Part shown: in pieces, positions 1 to 7,572 of the stretch
Numbering within the stretch: the stretch's first letter is position 1
How the letters are laid out: each line of letters opens with the position of its first letter
Assembly: GCA_900554815.1 (NCBI GenBank)
Contig: USIO01000002.1
Span: 1-64,000, forward strand
Length of the DNA stretch: 64,000 nt
From: an uncultured Clostridium sp.
GTDB taxonomy: Bacteria; Bacillota; Clostridia; TANB77; CAG-508
Reading direction: 5' to 3'
Translations under genes and position numbers: made by a program
The notes under the pieces: model-generated
Told to the model about the DNA's origin: nothing
The model's database searches: none
What the model saw: only the letters and a program-made list of their open reading frames with translations

Positions 1-40
1 AAAACAACCTACAAACCTTATAGTTCGTAAGTTGTTATAA

Positions 41-54
41 TTTGGAGCGGGTAG
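41..54. other. attL core (14-bp direct repeat)
   Basis: TTTGGAGCGGGTAG is identical to 37381-37394, and identity stops exactly on both sides. It equals the last bases of tRNA-Gly including the CCA-encoding end, so this copy is the tRNA 3' fragment displaced by integration. Only 40 bp of host DNA precede it. Confidence 0.9.
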
Positions 55-113
55 TCGGTAATGACAGCCAATTTTTACCTAATTACTAAATATTTCCCGC
101 TCCGTTTATTGTT

Positions 114-135
114 TTTTAATGTAATTTTAATGTAA
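114..135 (+). repeat. Putative integrase arm-type sites, left end
   Basis: Two perfect tandem copies of the 11-mer TTTTAATGTAA (114-124, 125-135). The same 11-mer recurs at the other prophage end (37000-37239). Tyrosine integrases bind such arm-type repeats on both sides of the core; the function here is inferred from position. Confidence 0.65.
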
Positions 136-143
136 TTTTTTAA

Positions 144-287
144 TCAATAATGCCAATTAAAGCCTTGCTTGATTCCCTTTATATAAATTTTGTATGTATA
201 GTCTTTAAAAAAATATAGCAGTATTCTGTCTCTAAAAGTTAAATGTTTTCTTAATTCTTTCAACATTATATTTCTTTTACTCTTCAT
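144..287 (-). CDS. Small basic prophage protein (47 aa)
   Basis: A short ORF starting at 287 after a strong AGGAGG ribosome site, ending at 144. The 47-residue product is rich in Lys, Arg and aromatic residues and is probably helical. It is the outermost prophage gene on this side, next to the arm-type repeats. I do not recognise a domain. A role near the attachment site (for example a DNA-binding accessory factor) would be a guess. Confidence 0.6.
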   Translation of the reverse strand: MKSKRNIMLKELRKHLTFRDRILLYFFKDYTYKIYIKGIKQGFNWHY

Positions 288-431
288 CTTTATGGTTCCT
301 CCTATATAATTATTTTGACTATTTATATTTTACCATATTATGTAAATAAAAATAACTATATTAGAAGTTAGATATTAAATCCTCTTTTCGTTGCTACATC
401 CGTTATTTCAAATTTCGACACATTTCGACTT

Positions 432-599
432 TTATTTTAAATCTTTTATTAATTTATCCATATATTCACTTGAAGGATCTTTCTCGAGTTTTATCTCGTT
501 TTTCTTCTTTTCTATATATTCTGTAGCTTTATAATATTCTTCTCTATCTAAAAAATTGCTTATTTCATTTAATATGTTTAATACATCTGCATTTTTCAT
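432..599 (-). CDS. Small acidic helical prophage protein (55 aa)
   Basis: Starts at 599 behind an AGAGGTAG ribosome site and ends at 432. The 55-residue product is charged (many Lys and Glu) and predicted fully helical. No family is recognised. Together with the 47-aa gene downstream it forms a short leftward unit divergent from the HTH/MutS-like pair; the AT-rich region 600-700 between them probably holds both promoters. Confidence 0.6.
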   Translation of the reverse strand: MKNADVLNILNEISNFLDREEYYKATEYIEKKKNEIKLEKDPSSEYMDKLIKDLK

Positions 600-747
600 A
601 GAACACTACCTCTTTTCTTTCTACAGATATATTATAACACAAATAACTATATTAGAATATAGTTATCTGCAATTTAAGTCAATTTGCAAATAGTTAAAAT
701 AATTGTTACTTTCCTTTAAAATAGGTATATTAGAGGGAGGTGATAAG

Positions 748-966
748 ATGATTCAAGTAAATGTAAAAGAATTACTAAAAAAGCAGAAAAAAACGAAGTA
801 TTGGTTTGTCAAACAAATGGAAGGAGGTTATCAGTCACTTACTCGTATGATGGAAAACCAGACAACAGGTATTCGTTTTGATACACTAGAGAAAATGTGT
901 GATATTTTTAATTGTGAAATTGGAGATATTATTGTTAGAAAGAAAGGTAAGAAAAAAAATGAGTAA
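748..966 (+). CDS. XRE/Cro-type HTH regulator (72 aa)
   Basis: The start at 748 is chosen because GAGGGAGGTG lies just upstream; the open frame extends further 5' without a ribosome site. The product is a small one-domain helix-turn-helix protein of the Cro/C1 kind, with a tryptophan-containing recognition-helix region and the typical end (Leu-Glu-Lys-Met-Cys-Asp-Ile-Phe followed by Gly-Asp-Ile). It overlaps the next gene by 8 bp, so the two are one transcription unit. It probably controls this lysogenically expressed pair. Confidence 0.8.
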   Translation: MIQVNVKELLKKQKKTKYWFVKQMEGGYQSLTRMMENQTTGIRFDTLEKMCDIFNCEIGDIIVRKKGKKKNE

Positions 967-1339
967 ACTTTTAAAGCAATATCAAGAACTAAAGAAAAAA
1001 GATTCTAATAAAATTTATATTTTTCAAGTAGGAATTTTTTATAATTTATTAAATGAAGATGCCCAATTAGTTTCTAACAAAATTGGATTGAAGCTTACCA
1101 ATTTAGGTCCAGAAATAGTAAAATGTGGTTTTCCTATCGCCAAATTAGAAAAATATACACATTTATTCGAAAGTCTCGACTTAAAATACGAATTAGTTAC
1201 TAATCAAGCACCTTTAAATCAAGGCTCCTACAGTAGTATTATAAAAAATATACAAAATATAGATTTAGAGAATACTACTTGTAAAGAAGCATTTGATATA
1301 TTATATAATATACAACAAAAATTGAAAAATATACAATAG
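959..1339 (+). CDS. Stand-alone MutS domain I-like protein
   Basis: The start at 959 (ATGAGTAA overlapping the stop of the HTH gene) gives 126 aa. Residues ~5-80 resemble the mismatch-recognition domain I of MutS: a QY-x-E-LKKK start, then F-Q-V-G-x-F-Y near residue 25 (MutS: FRVGDFYE), an EDA segment, LTNLG, and a KYTHLFESL helix. The MutS connector, clamp and ATPase domains are absent. Isolated MutS-like proteins have been listed among accessory genes of diversity-generating retroelements, and this prophage carries one 2.5 kb away; a functional link is only a hypothesis. Confidence 0.7.
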   Translation: MSKLLKQYQELKKKDSNKIYIFQVGIFYNLLNEDAQLVSNKIGLKLTNLGPEIVKCGFPIAKLEKYTHLFESLDLKYELVTNQAPLNQGSYSSIIKNIQNIDLENTTCKEAFDILYNIQQKLKNIQ

Positions 1340-1369
1340 AGGAGATTTTTTCTCCTCTTCTTTCATTGT

Positions 1370-2215
1370 TTATTTTAATTTTTGATTTACTATTTTTTGA
1401 ATAGCATTATAATCATATCCCGCTGCAGTTAATCTATTCTTTCTGTCTGTTCCATTGCCCCATTTTCCTTGGATAACTTCATTGACAATAGTTTCATTTG
1501 ATTTTTTATTTGATGATGTACTTGAAGATGTTGCACCCAGTTTTTGATTTACTATTTTTTGAATAGCATTATAATCATATCCTGCTGCAGTTAATCTATT
1601 TTTTCTATCATCTCCATTACCCCATTTTCCTTGAATAACTTCTTCGGCAATGGTTTCATTTGATTTTTTATTTGATAATGTACTTGAAGATTCTGTTGTA
1701 CTTCCACTTAATTTAGCATTTACTGTATCAGCTAATTCTTGAAATCTATTTTGCAAATATTTACCCGGACAGCTTGTAGCTGCAAACATATTGTGCCTTG
1801 TTAAACTTCCATTTTTAGTACCATCATATTTTAATGTAAAACCATATCTTTTACATATATCTACACATAGATTAACTAAAGAATTCCATGCAGCATCAGA
1901 TATTGGCCAGTCCCCTCCTGTAGAACTATTAGATACTTCTATTGTAATTGCTTGGCAGTCATTTGAAGATGAACTAGATGTCCATGCTCTATTATTTTCA
2001 TCTACACATCCTACTATTCCACCATCGTTACCAATACAATAATTTGCACTTGCCTGTCTATTTGGATTTTGGAAAAGTTTTGCACATTGTTCTCCACTTA
2101 AAACACCTGCCATGTGATGTGGTGTTATTTTACATACTTTGTAACCTTTTCTTCCTTGTGTATAGTTACTTGAAGATGCTAAAACTTTACTTTTAATTAA
2201 ACTTGAAAATCCCAT
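1370..2215 (-). CDS. Endolysin: N-acetylmuramoyl-L-alanine amidase with two Cpl-7 repeats
   Basis: 281 aa. Residues ~25-165 form an Amidase_2/PGRP-type zinc domain with HHMAG near the N-terminus, a later TRHNM histidine and the SCPGKYL end. It cleaves the amide bond between MurNAc and the stem peptide. Two ~42-residue CW_7 (Cpl-7) wall-binding repeats follow (each with the GKWGNG core and a GYDYNAIQKIVNQKL end), joined by Ser-rich linkers. The repeats are also nearly identical in DNA, suggesting recent duplication. It lies last in the lysis cassette and its ATG overlaps the stop of the 26-aa ORF (TAATG). Confidence 0.95.
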   Translation of the reverse strand: MGFSSLIKSKVLASSSNYTQGRKGYKVCKITPHHMAGVLSGEQCAKLFQNPNRQASANYCIGNDGGIVGCVDENNRAWTSSSSSNDCQAITIEVSNSSTGGDWPISDAAWNSLVNLCVDICKRYGFTLKYDGTKNGSLTRHNMFAATSCPGKYLQNRFQELADTVNAKLSGSTTESSSTLSNKKSNETIAEEVIQGKWGNGDDRKNRLTAAGYDYNAIQKIVNQKLGATSSSTSSNKKSNETIVNEVIQGKWGNGTDRKNRLTAAGYDYNAIQKIVNQKLK

Positions 2216-2295
2216 TATTCTTCGCCCTCCTCTTTACCATTTGATAATTCTTCTTCCATTTCTGGTGTTAAAGTAATTTTTTCGTTTTCTTCCAT
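2215..2295 (-). CDS. Very small acidic protein upstream of endolysin (26 aa)
   Basis: Starts at 2295 behind a perfect AAGGAGG site and ends with TAATG overlapping the endolysin start, which implies translational coupling. Of 26 residues about half are Glu or Lys. Function unknown; it may mainly serve to couple translation of the amidase. Confidence 0.6.
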   Translation of the reverse strand: MEENEKITLTPEMEEELSNGKEEGEE

Positions 2296-2371
2296 AACGA
2301 ATACCTCCTTTTTTAAAATAAATAAAATCCAGAAATTATTTTTTCTGGATCTTTTGAAATAATTGTTATTT

Positions 2372-2623
2372 CTATTTTGTTTTTGTTGCATCATATATTC
2401 CTCCTGCAGCTGTTGCAGAAAAAATACATAAAATTAATGAATATAGAATATTTGTGTTTAAACCTGTAGCAAATACTAATATACCTGCGATAATACCAAT
2501 TACTATATTTTGATATGGTATATAATCTTGAGTAGCCCAATTAAACTTCTTGGCCAATGTACCAAATATAGCTGTTACTATTGCCGTTGCTACAGCAATT
2601 ATTATATCTGCTGTTAGTTCCAT
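2372..2623 (-). CDS. Phage holin
   Basis: 83 aa with two to three hydrophobic segments (residues ~5-22, ~40-57 and ~60-78), a short charged middle and a basic C-terminal tail. It sits directly upstream of the endolysin, the usual holin position in siphoviruses of Gram-positive hosts. Holins form the membrane lesions that release or activate the endolysin. The ribosome site GGAGGG is clear. Confidence 0.8.
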   Translation of the reverse strand: MELTADIIIAVATAIVTAIFGTLAKKFNWATQDYIPYQNIVIGIIAGILVFATGLNTNILYSLILCIFSATAAGGIYDATKTK

Positions 2624-2639
2624 AACATTTCCCTCCTTT

Positions 2640-3260
2640 CTACTTTTTACTGACCATTTTTTCTAGGTTTTCTTCAATAAAAAATTTTAATTTTAAGATT
2701 TCGTTCATTTCATCATTTGAGAAATTTACACAATTTGTTTTTGAAAATTGTAATGCTAAAAATCCTATTGGATCTCCATTTTTATTATTTAAAATAATAT
2801 CAAAAAAAGAACCTATTTCTTGTCCTTTTTTTAATCCATAAGTTGCTGGCATACATTCCTTTATATCTTCTAAATTACTAATTTTCATTTGCTTTTCATT
2901 TAATAATGTTCTAATAAAACTAGGAATACAACTTAATGGAACAGCTTGAAGTTCTTTTTGATGGCTTTTTATTCCTGTTCTTACCACTTCAAAAGTACAT
3001 GAAGTTTTTAAAGCACTTCTTCCATTTGCATAATGACCACCATTATGAAAATCATAGATTTGTACACGATCAGCCTTAACAAATTCTTTCAAAGCTTCCA
3101 TTTTATTTGTAATTTCCATATCTATTGAGCATTGCTTTTGTATTTTTCTAGGTAAGGTATTTTCGATTTCCTTTTTAGCTTTTAAAGCTGTAGCAATAAG
3201 TGTCCCAAGTGCTGCTATTAATGCAGTTATACTTATTATTGTAGTTGTTATACTTTCCAA
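2640..3260 (-). CDS. Membrane-anchored GAF-like phage protein
   Basis: 206 aa. One N-terminal membrane helix (residues ~8-26) is followed by a charged linker and a globular domain. Segments such as RVQIYDFHNGG and a C-terminal GFLALQF strand resemble a GAF-type sensor fold found in similar phage proteins beside lysis genes. Its place just before the holin suggests a membrane role in lysis timing or host sensing; this is inference. Confidence 0.5.
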   Translation of the reverse strand: MESITTTIISITALIAALGTLIATALKAKKEIENTLPRKIQKQCSIDMEITNKMEALKEFVKADRVQIYDFHNGGHYANGRSALKTSCTFEVVRTGIKSHQKELQAVPLSCIPSFIRTLLNEKQMKISNLEDIKECMPATYGLKKGQEIGSFFDIILNNKNGDPIGFLALQFSKTNCVNFSNDEMNEILKLKFFIEENLEKMVSKK

Positions 3261-3310
3261 AAACCTTTTTCCTCCTCTCTTACAATTTTTCTATAAAAAC
3301 CGCAAAAAAC

Positions 3311-3338
3311 AACGCTCTAAAATCAATTTTTAGGCGTT
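3311..3338. terminator. Probable terminator between baseplate/DGR and lysis genes
   Basis: The inverted repeat AACGC-T-CTAAAA / TTTTTAG-GCGTT with a short loop is followed by T-rich runs on both strands. It lies in the 150-bp gap between the XkdX gene and the GAF-like gene. It could attenuate or terminate minus-strand readthrough into the lysis cassette. Confidence 0.4.
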
Positions 3339-3408
3339 TATTTTTTTTATTAATATACTTTTATTACTTATTTTTAAGGCTTTTTTAGAAAATTTTGTCG
3401 CAAAAGAT

Positions 3409-3543
3409 TTATTTGTAGTCTTCTCCTGTAATTTCTTTATATTCCTCTTCTGTAATCCATTTTCCAACGGCATTATATACTCTTGTTTGGTTCCACATTC
3501 CATTTTCATAATAATTTTTTACTTTTTCAAAATTTTTACTCAT
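3409..3543 (-). CDS. XkdX-family phage protein (44 aa)
   Basis: A short ORF starting at 3543 behind GGAGGAGGAG. The 44-aa product (NYYENGMWNQTRVYNAV core, then a WITEEEYKEITG end) matches the XkdX family, small proteins encoded between baseplate and lysis genes of many Firmicutes phages. Exact function is unknown. Confidence 0.8.
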   Translation of the reverse strand: MSKNFEKVKNYYENGMWNQTRVYNAVGKWITEEEYKEITGEDYK

Positions 3544-3546
3544 AAT

Positions 3547-3876
3547 CTACTCCTCCTCCAAGTCAATATCTGACATCATTGCTAGATATTCAATATCAGA
3601 TTGCATTTTCAATTTTTCTAGTTCTGCTTCAGATATATCTCTTAAAACGAAATAGTATCCATCTTTATAGTGTGCAATTTGTACTAATTCCATATGATTA
3701 TGTTCTTCAGTAATCTCTTGTCCATCTTCAGTAGTTCCTTCTATTTTGACTTTTATTAATTTTCCTTTGAAGTCCTCCTCTGTGATTTCAGTTTCTGATA
3801 CAAAATTATTTCCATTTAAACCTAAGTTTTCAAGTTTTGTTCCATCAGCCAATGTAATTTTCCATGATTTTTCCAT
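3547..3876 (-). CDS. Small phage baseplate-region protein (109 aa)
   Basis: Starts at 3876 behind TAAAAGGAGGG and overlaps the end of the reverse transcriptase gene by 55 bp, so both are real and co-transcribed. The first ~80 residues look like beta strands (short hydrophobic/polar alternations), the last ~30 like an acidic helix. Similar proteins precede XkdX in many phages. Function unknown. Confidence 0.6.
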   Translation of the reverse strand: MEKSWKITLADGTKLENLGLNGNNFVSETEITEEDFKGKLIKVKIEGTTEDGQEITEEHNHMELVQIAHYKDGYYFVLRDISEAELEKLKMQSDIEYLAMMSDIDLEEE

Positions 3877-4940
3877 GTTACCCTCCTTTTAAATAAATCA
3901 TAATATAATTGTGACATATTACTTATTTGTAATCTTGACATATTTTTATAGTTTCCTGCCATCCAACTTTTAAATGTATTTTCTATCTCATCATAAGTTA
4001 ATCTTTTCTTTTCTAATAATCTTTTATATGCTTTCAATTTTCTGCGTTCTCGTGTTATTGCTTTAGGATGTATCTTCTTTATCAACCTACCTGTTTCAGT
4101 TAACTGATATTGTATTTGTAATATTCTAAAAGGTTGAGATAATTTGCACAAGTGTGTTTTTTTAGGATTAATTATTAAGCCTAATTTATCAGCTATTTCT
4201 TTTATTTCTCTCAATAACTTTTTTAAGAAGTCTTTATCTTCATGAATTATATAAAGATCATCCGTATATCTTCCATAATGTTTAACACCTTTTACGATTT
4301 TAATATAATTATCAATTTTTACAGGATAAGAAATTCCTATATTTTGTGAAGGTTGACTTCCTATATCAACACCTCTGTTATTTTTATTATCTATATTAAA
4401 TATTTCAAATAAATTACTTAATATCCATAATGTTATTTTTGCTTCGTCTTTATCTGCTTTCTTTAATAAATTATATGTATTTTGTAAACATAATTTGTGA
4501 GGAATACTAGCATAATAACTGCTAAAATCAATCAATAATATATATCCTTCATTATTTTTATGCTTTCTATAATATCTATGTAAGTGTGTTTCTAATCTTT
4601 TTCTGTGGAAGGATACTCCTTTGCCCTTTTGACTAGCTCCATTATCATAAATTAAATATGGAGAAATAGCTTTACTTAAAACATTATCACAAAGTAGATG
4701 ATTTATAGTTTTATCCACCATATTGTCTGTTGTTATATGTCTTATTTTTCCTCTTTCTTTAATTATAAATTTTCTTCCTTTAGAAGGCCTATACTTTCCT
4801 TCAATTAACTTTTTCTGTAATTCAGCAGTTTCTAATAATTGGTTCATTTCAAATAAGTGTGATTGATATTTGAAAGGAGCTCCTTTAATTGCTTTTTTTC
4901 CTGCCTCATATATTGCATTTGCATCATAAAAAACATTCAT
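3822..4940 (-). CDS. DGR reverse transcriptase
   Basis: 372 aa reverse transcriptase. Visible motifs in order: the Arg/Lys-rich RT1-2 region, LIDFSSYYASI (residues ~136-146, first catalytic Asp), IGSQPSQ (~193-199, the DGR-type replacement for QGxxxSP), and YTDD (~225-228, catalytic Asp pair), followed by the KK-rich thumb. It copies the template-repeat RNA with errors opposite adenine and, with Avd, directs the cDNA into the VR. The gene follows target-avd-TR in the classical order, 145 bp after the TR. The IGSQPSQ motif and the adjacent TR/VR make a DGR origin clear rather than a group II intron or retron. Confidence 0.95.
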   Translation of the reverse strand: MNVFYDANAIYEAGKKAIKGAPFKYQSHLFEMNQLLETAELQKKLIEGKYRPSKGRKFIIKERGKIRHITTDNMVDKTINHLLCDNVLSKAISPYLIYDNGASQKGKGVSFHRKRLETHLHRYYRKHKNNEGYILLIDFSSYYASIPHKLCLQNTYNLLKKADKDEAKITLWILSNLFEIFNIDNKNNRGVDIGSQPSQNIGISYPVKIDNYIKIVKGVKHYGRYTDDLYIIHEDKDFLKKLLREIKEIADKLGLIINPKKTHLCKLSQPFRILQIQYQLTETGRLIKKIHPKAITRERRKLKAYKRLLEKKRLTYDEIENTFKSWMAGNYKNMSRLQISNMSQLYYDLFKRRVTWKNHGKLHWLMEQNLKT

Positions 4941-5085
4941 AAATCACTTTAATAGTATTACTGGTCGTAACCAAATACATAATGATTAGTATTTATCAAC
5001 ATTTACTTGTTGAAGGGATAATCTTTCCTTTCCTTTTCCCATTGCCCTGCTATGAAAGCTTAGTTCATATATATTGCATGGTTGT

Positions 5086-5180
5086 GAAATCGGGACGAAC
5101 GCCATTCGAGTTCGAAGCAGAGTTGTTGTTGGCATTGCCATTGCTGTTAACATTAGCGAAGTTCGAAGAAGAAGCGACAT
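5086..5180 (-). repeat. DGR template repeat (TR)
   Basis: A 95-bp segment between avd and the reverse transcriptase. It aligns without gaps to 5853-5947 (offset 767). All 16 differences fall at plus-strand T, i.e. adenines of the transcribed minus strand; 16 of 23 such adenines differ and all 72 other positions are identical. Read in the target frame it gives Asn-rich codons (AAC/AAT), typical of DGR templates. Homology breaks at 5180/5181 and around 5084/5085. Confidence 0.96.
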
Positions 5181-5199
5181 ATAAAGATTACCCACTAAA

Positions 5200-5712
5200 T
5201 TATTTTTTTATGTTTTTTAGAAACCTATTGTCAGACTGTCTGAGTGCTTTTATCATATTAAATTCTTGTTGAATTAATAAAACTAAATTTGTATACTTAT
5301 TAAGATCTGCATATAAACATTCTCCTACATACTGTAGTTCATCTTGAAGTGCGTTGCAGCACGACATTGCTCTATCCATTTCTATTCTTCTTTCTTCAAA
5401 TTCAGAAATGTATGTTGGAAATATTGTATTTGCAATTCTTAAGTGTCTACTTATTCCTGTCGCTAGTTCTATTACACTATTTGTAGAACGGTTTAATTGT
5501 TGTTCAAAATATTGATAAGTTCTTTTTTTTATTTTTTGCTGTTCTTCTTCTGGAAATCTTTTAATTTTCTCTGCAATAATATTTTCTACCTTTGAACTAT
5601 TTATATAGAAATCATTTTCAGCTAGCTTAGTTACCGCCATTCTAATTTTATATGCATTATGTATAGTCTGTAATTTTGATTCTTTCCTTTCACTCTTTTT
5701 TATATCTGACAT
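5200..5712 (-). CDS. avd: DGR accessory variability determinant (Avd-like)
   Basis: 170 aa, entirely helical by composition, matching the four-helix-bundle Avd family though with extra N-terminal residues (Avd is usually ~120-130 aa). Avd forms a barrel-shaped pentamer that binds the reverse transcriptase and template RNA and is needed for mutagenic homing. The call rests on its place between the target gene and the TR, and on the helical pattern with a basic surface. Confidence 0.85.
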   Translation of the reverse strand: MSDIKKSERKESKLQTIHNAYKIRMAVTKLAENDFYINSSKVENIIAEKIKRFPEEEQQKIKKRTYQYFEQQLNRSTNSVIELATGISRHLRIANTIFPTYISEFEERRIEMDRAMSCCNALQDELQYVGECLYADLNKYTNLVLLIQQEFNMIKALRQSDNRFLKNIKK

Positions 5713-5810
5713 TTAAAATAATACTATTTCTCCTTTTCTGCAATTTTCGACAAAATTATATCATTTTAAATTTATTAATTTAACTATTTTGAAGAACCAC
5801 TATATTATAT

Positions 5811-5831
5811 GTCAGGGCATAAAGCCCTGAC
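5811..5831. other. DGR target-site hairpin/cruciform downstream of VR
   Basis: A perfect 8-bp inverted repeat GTCAGGGC / GCCCTGAC around a 5-nt loop, 10 bp after the target gene stop and ~21 bp from the VR end. In characterised phage DGRs a hairpin just downstream of the VR stimulates homing. No T-run follows it, so it is not an ordinary terminator. Confidence 0.8.
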
Positions 5832-5840
5832 GATGTCTGA

Positions 5841-6701
5841 TTAGTAGATTAGGAAAGCGGGACGAACGCCACCCGAGCCCGAAGCAGAGCCGCTGTAGGC
5901 AAGGCCATAGCCGTTAACAAAAGCGAAGTACGAAGAAGAAGCGACATCCCTTAACCAATAATAATGTCTTGTTCCTGAATCATTAAAAGCTGTTATTAAA
6001 TCTTTTCTATGTTGAAATAATGATAACTGAGACTTATCTATTGTAATATTGCCGGTTGGCAAGCTAGTTCCATTTATTACATTATGAAATACATTAGTTC
6101 CATACACCATTATTTCATTCATTAGTTCTATTGTGCTATCAACCCATGAGCCTGCACTTTCATATCCGCTAGTTGTAGCATTAGCTAAATAATTTCTATG
6201 TGATAGGATATGAGCAATTTCAAAATCATTTTGTATAATAGTTTTAAATGGAGCCAAATTTTCTGTGTACATTTTGCTTCCTACATAAGCACCGGTTGTA
6301 ACATTGGTTTCATTCATTTGAGCACTACCCATTGTTTTTTCTGGTATCATTAAAACATGATGAGTTGTACACTCTGTATCTCCACAGTGAAGTCTATAAT
6401 CTAAGTCTGCTACTATATATTTTCTATTACTATTTTTCCCTATGATATAATCTCCTACAAATATATCATCAAATGTTCCTGCAGCTATTTGTTCGCTTAA
6501 TGTTCCATCATAGAATAAGTCTGTTATATCTTGCCCTCTATAAATAGAATTATGAGCACCTGCATTTTGTGGTATTAACCCACTTAATAATTTGGATAAT
6601 AGCACTTTTTTAGTTTTTCCATTTGTAGTATCTACAATTGGAATTACATCATTATTATTTATTGTTAGTAATTCTTCTAATTCTGATATTTTTTTAATCA
6701 T
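5841..6701 (-). CDS. DGR-diversified tail receptor-binding protein (C-type lectin fold)
   Basis: 286 aa. The N-terminal ~50 residues resemble a tail-fibre attachment region. The C-terminal half has the DUF6273-like C-type-lectin organisation with YYWLRDVASS before, and GVRPAFLIY after, the variable stretch, which spans residues ~252-283. TR asparagines are changed here to Tyr, Phe, Gly, Leu, Ser and so on. It lies after the upper baseplate gene, so it is likely a phage tip adhesin whose binding surface is rewritten to change host range. Confidence 0.93.
   Translation of the reverse strand: MIKKISELEELLTINNNDVIPIVDTTNGKTKKVLLSKLLSGLIPQNAGAHNSIYRGQDITDLFYDGTLSEQIAAGTFDDIFVGDYIIGKNSNRKYIVADLDYRLHCGDTECTTHHVLMIPEKTMGSAQMNETNVTTGAYVGSKMYTENLAPFKTIIQNDFEIAHILSHRNYLANATTSGYESAGSWVDSTIELMNEIMVYGTNVFHNVINGTSLPTGNITIDKSQLSLFQHRKDLITAFNDSGTRHYYWLRDVASSSYFAFVNGYGLAYSGSASGSGGVRPAFLIY
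5853..5947 (-). repeat. DGR variable repeat (VR)
   Basis: The counterpart of the TR at 5086-5180, with 16 substitutions all opposite TR adenines (for example AAC to TAC, TTC or GGC in the coding strand). At its 3' coding end is the unchanged GC-rich block GGCGTTCGTCCCG, the expected initiation-of-mutagenic-homing region; past it TR and VR diverge at non-adenine positions too. Confidence 0.96.
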
Positions 6702-6714
6702 TTTTACCCTCCTT

Positions 6715-7560
6715 TTACATTCCGCAAGCTAGATATTCATTATCTTCTGTTACTAGATAATCTCCATCCTCTGTTACTATTGCAGAAATTGATTCCATCA
6801 ACATTTGTGTTAAATTATCTATTTGTAATTGCAAGTTTCCTGCTGCATCTTCAGATAATTGGTCTTTCATTTGTTGAAACCAAGTATCAAATGCATTTTC
6901 TTCTTGAGAAAAGAAATTTGCCATTGCTTGCTTAAATTCTGTAAAATATTCATCGTGTTCCGCTTCTTGATCTTCATAATATTTTTGATATGCAGCCTGC
7001 CATTGGGCATATAATGTTGAAGTATCTACTTGGTATATTAAACTTGTAACCCAAGGACATTCATTACTTCCTCTGCAGTCTGTTATTAGATTTTGTGTGA
7101 CTTTTACACAAGAAGGACTAATAATTATATCAGCTAATCTTAACTCAAAAATATTTTCCTCAGTATTAATTTCTGGATGTACAGGATTACTTGAAGCAGA
7201 CCCCTGTCTATATACTATATTTCCTACTCTTCCTGCTTGTGTTTTATCTACTTGAGCCACTATACTGTCTATTCTTGATAAAACTTCCGAGTTTTGTGAT
7301 ATAGTTATTATCAAGTCGCTTGGATTTTCAAACCATTTGTCTCCAATTATTGCATTACCTGCGGAAACTATTACATTCATTCCATTATTTGCAGAAAATA
7401 CTTGTAAATCATCGGATGCTTCGCCCTTTGGTGTTGCAAAAACACCATTGCTTACTAATCTTCTGTAAGGTCTATTCATATCATCTGCAGAATAAGTTCT
7501 ATCCTCATTTATTGCATCAAAAAATCCTGCATTTACATTATATTTTACATCGCTTGACAT
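6715..7560 (-). CDS. Upper baseplate / tail-fibre protein
   Basis: 281 aa. The N-terminal ~170 residues have the repetitive beta-rich character of phage baseplate or fibre-attachment proteins. A long charged helical segment with regularly spaced aromatic residues (~180-255) is probably a coiled coil, and a short acidic tail ends the protein. It sits between the Gp37-like tail protein and the DGR target, so it probably connects the diversified adhesin to the tail tip. Confidence 0.65.
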   Translation of the reverse strand: MSSDVKYNVNAGFFDAINEDRTYSADDMNRPYRRLVSNGVFATPKGEASDDLQVFSANNGMNVIVSAGNAIIGDKWFENPSDLIITISQNSEVLSRIDSIVAQVDKTQAGRVGNIVYRQGSASSNPVHPEINTEENIFELRLADIIISPSCVKVTQNLITDCRGSNECPWVTSLIYQVDTSTLYAQWQAAYQKYYEDQEAEHDEYFTEFKQAMANFFSQEENAFDTWFQQMKDQLSEDAAGNLQLQIDNLTQMLMESISAIVTEDGDYLVTEDNEYLACGM

Positions 7561-7572
7561 ATTTTCCTCCTT

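Noticed and set aside
4986..5195. Open frame across the template repeat
   Set aside because: This is the non-coding TR RNA region; the frame lacks family features and the TR itself explains the composition.
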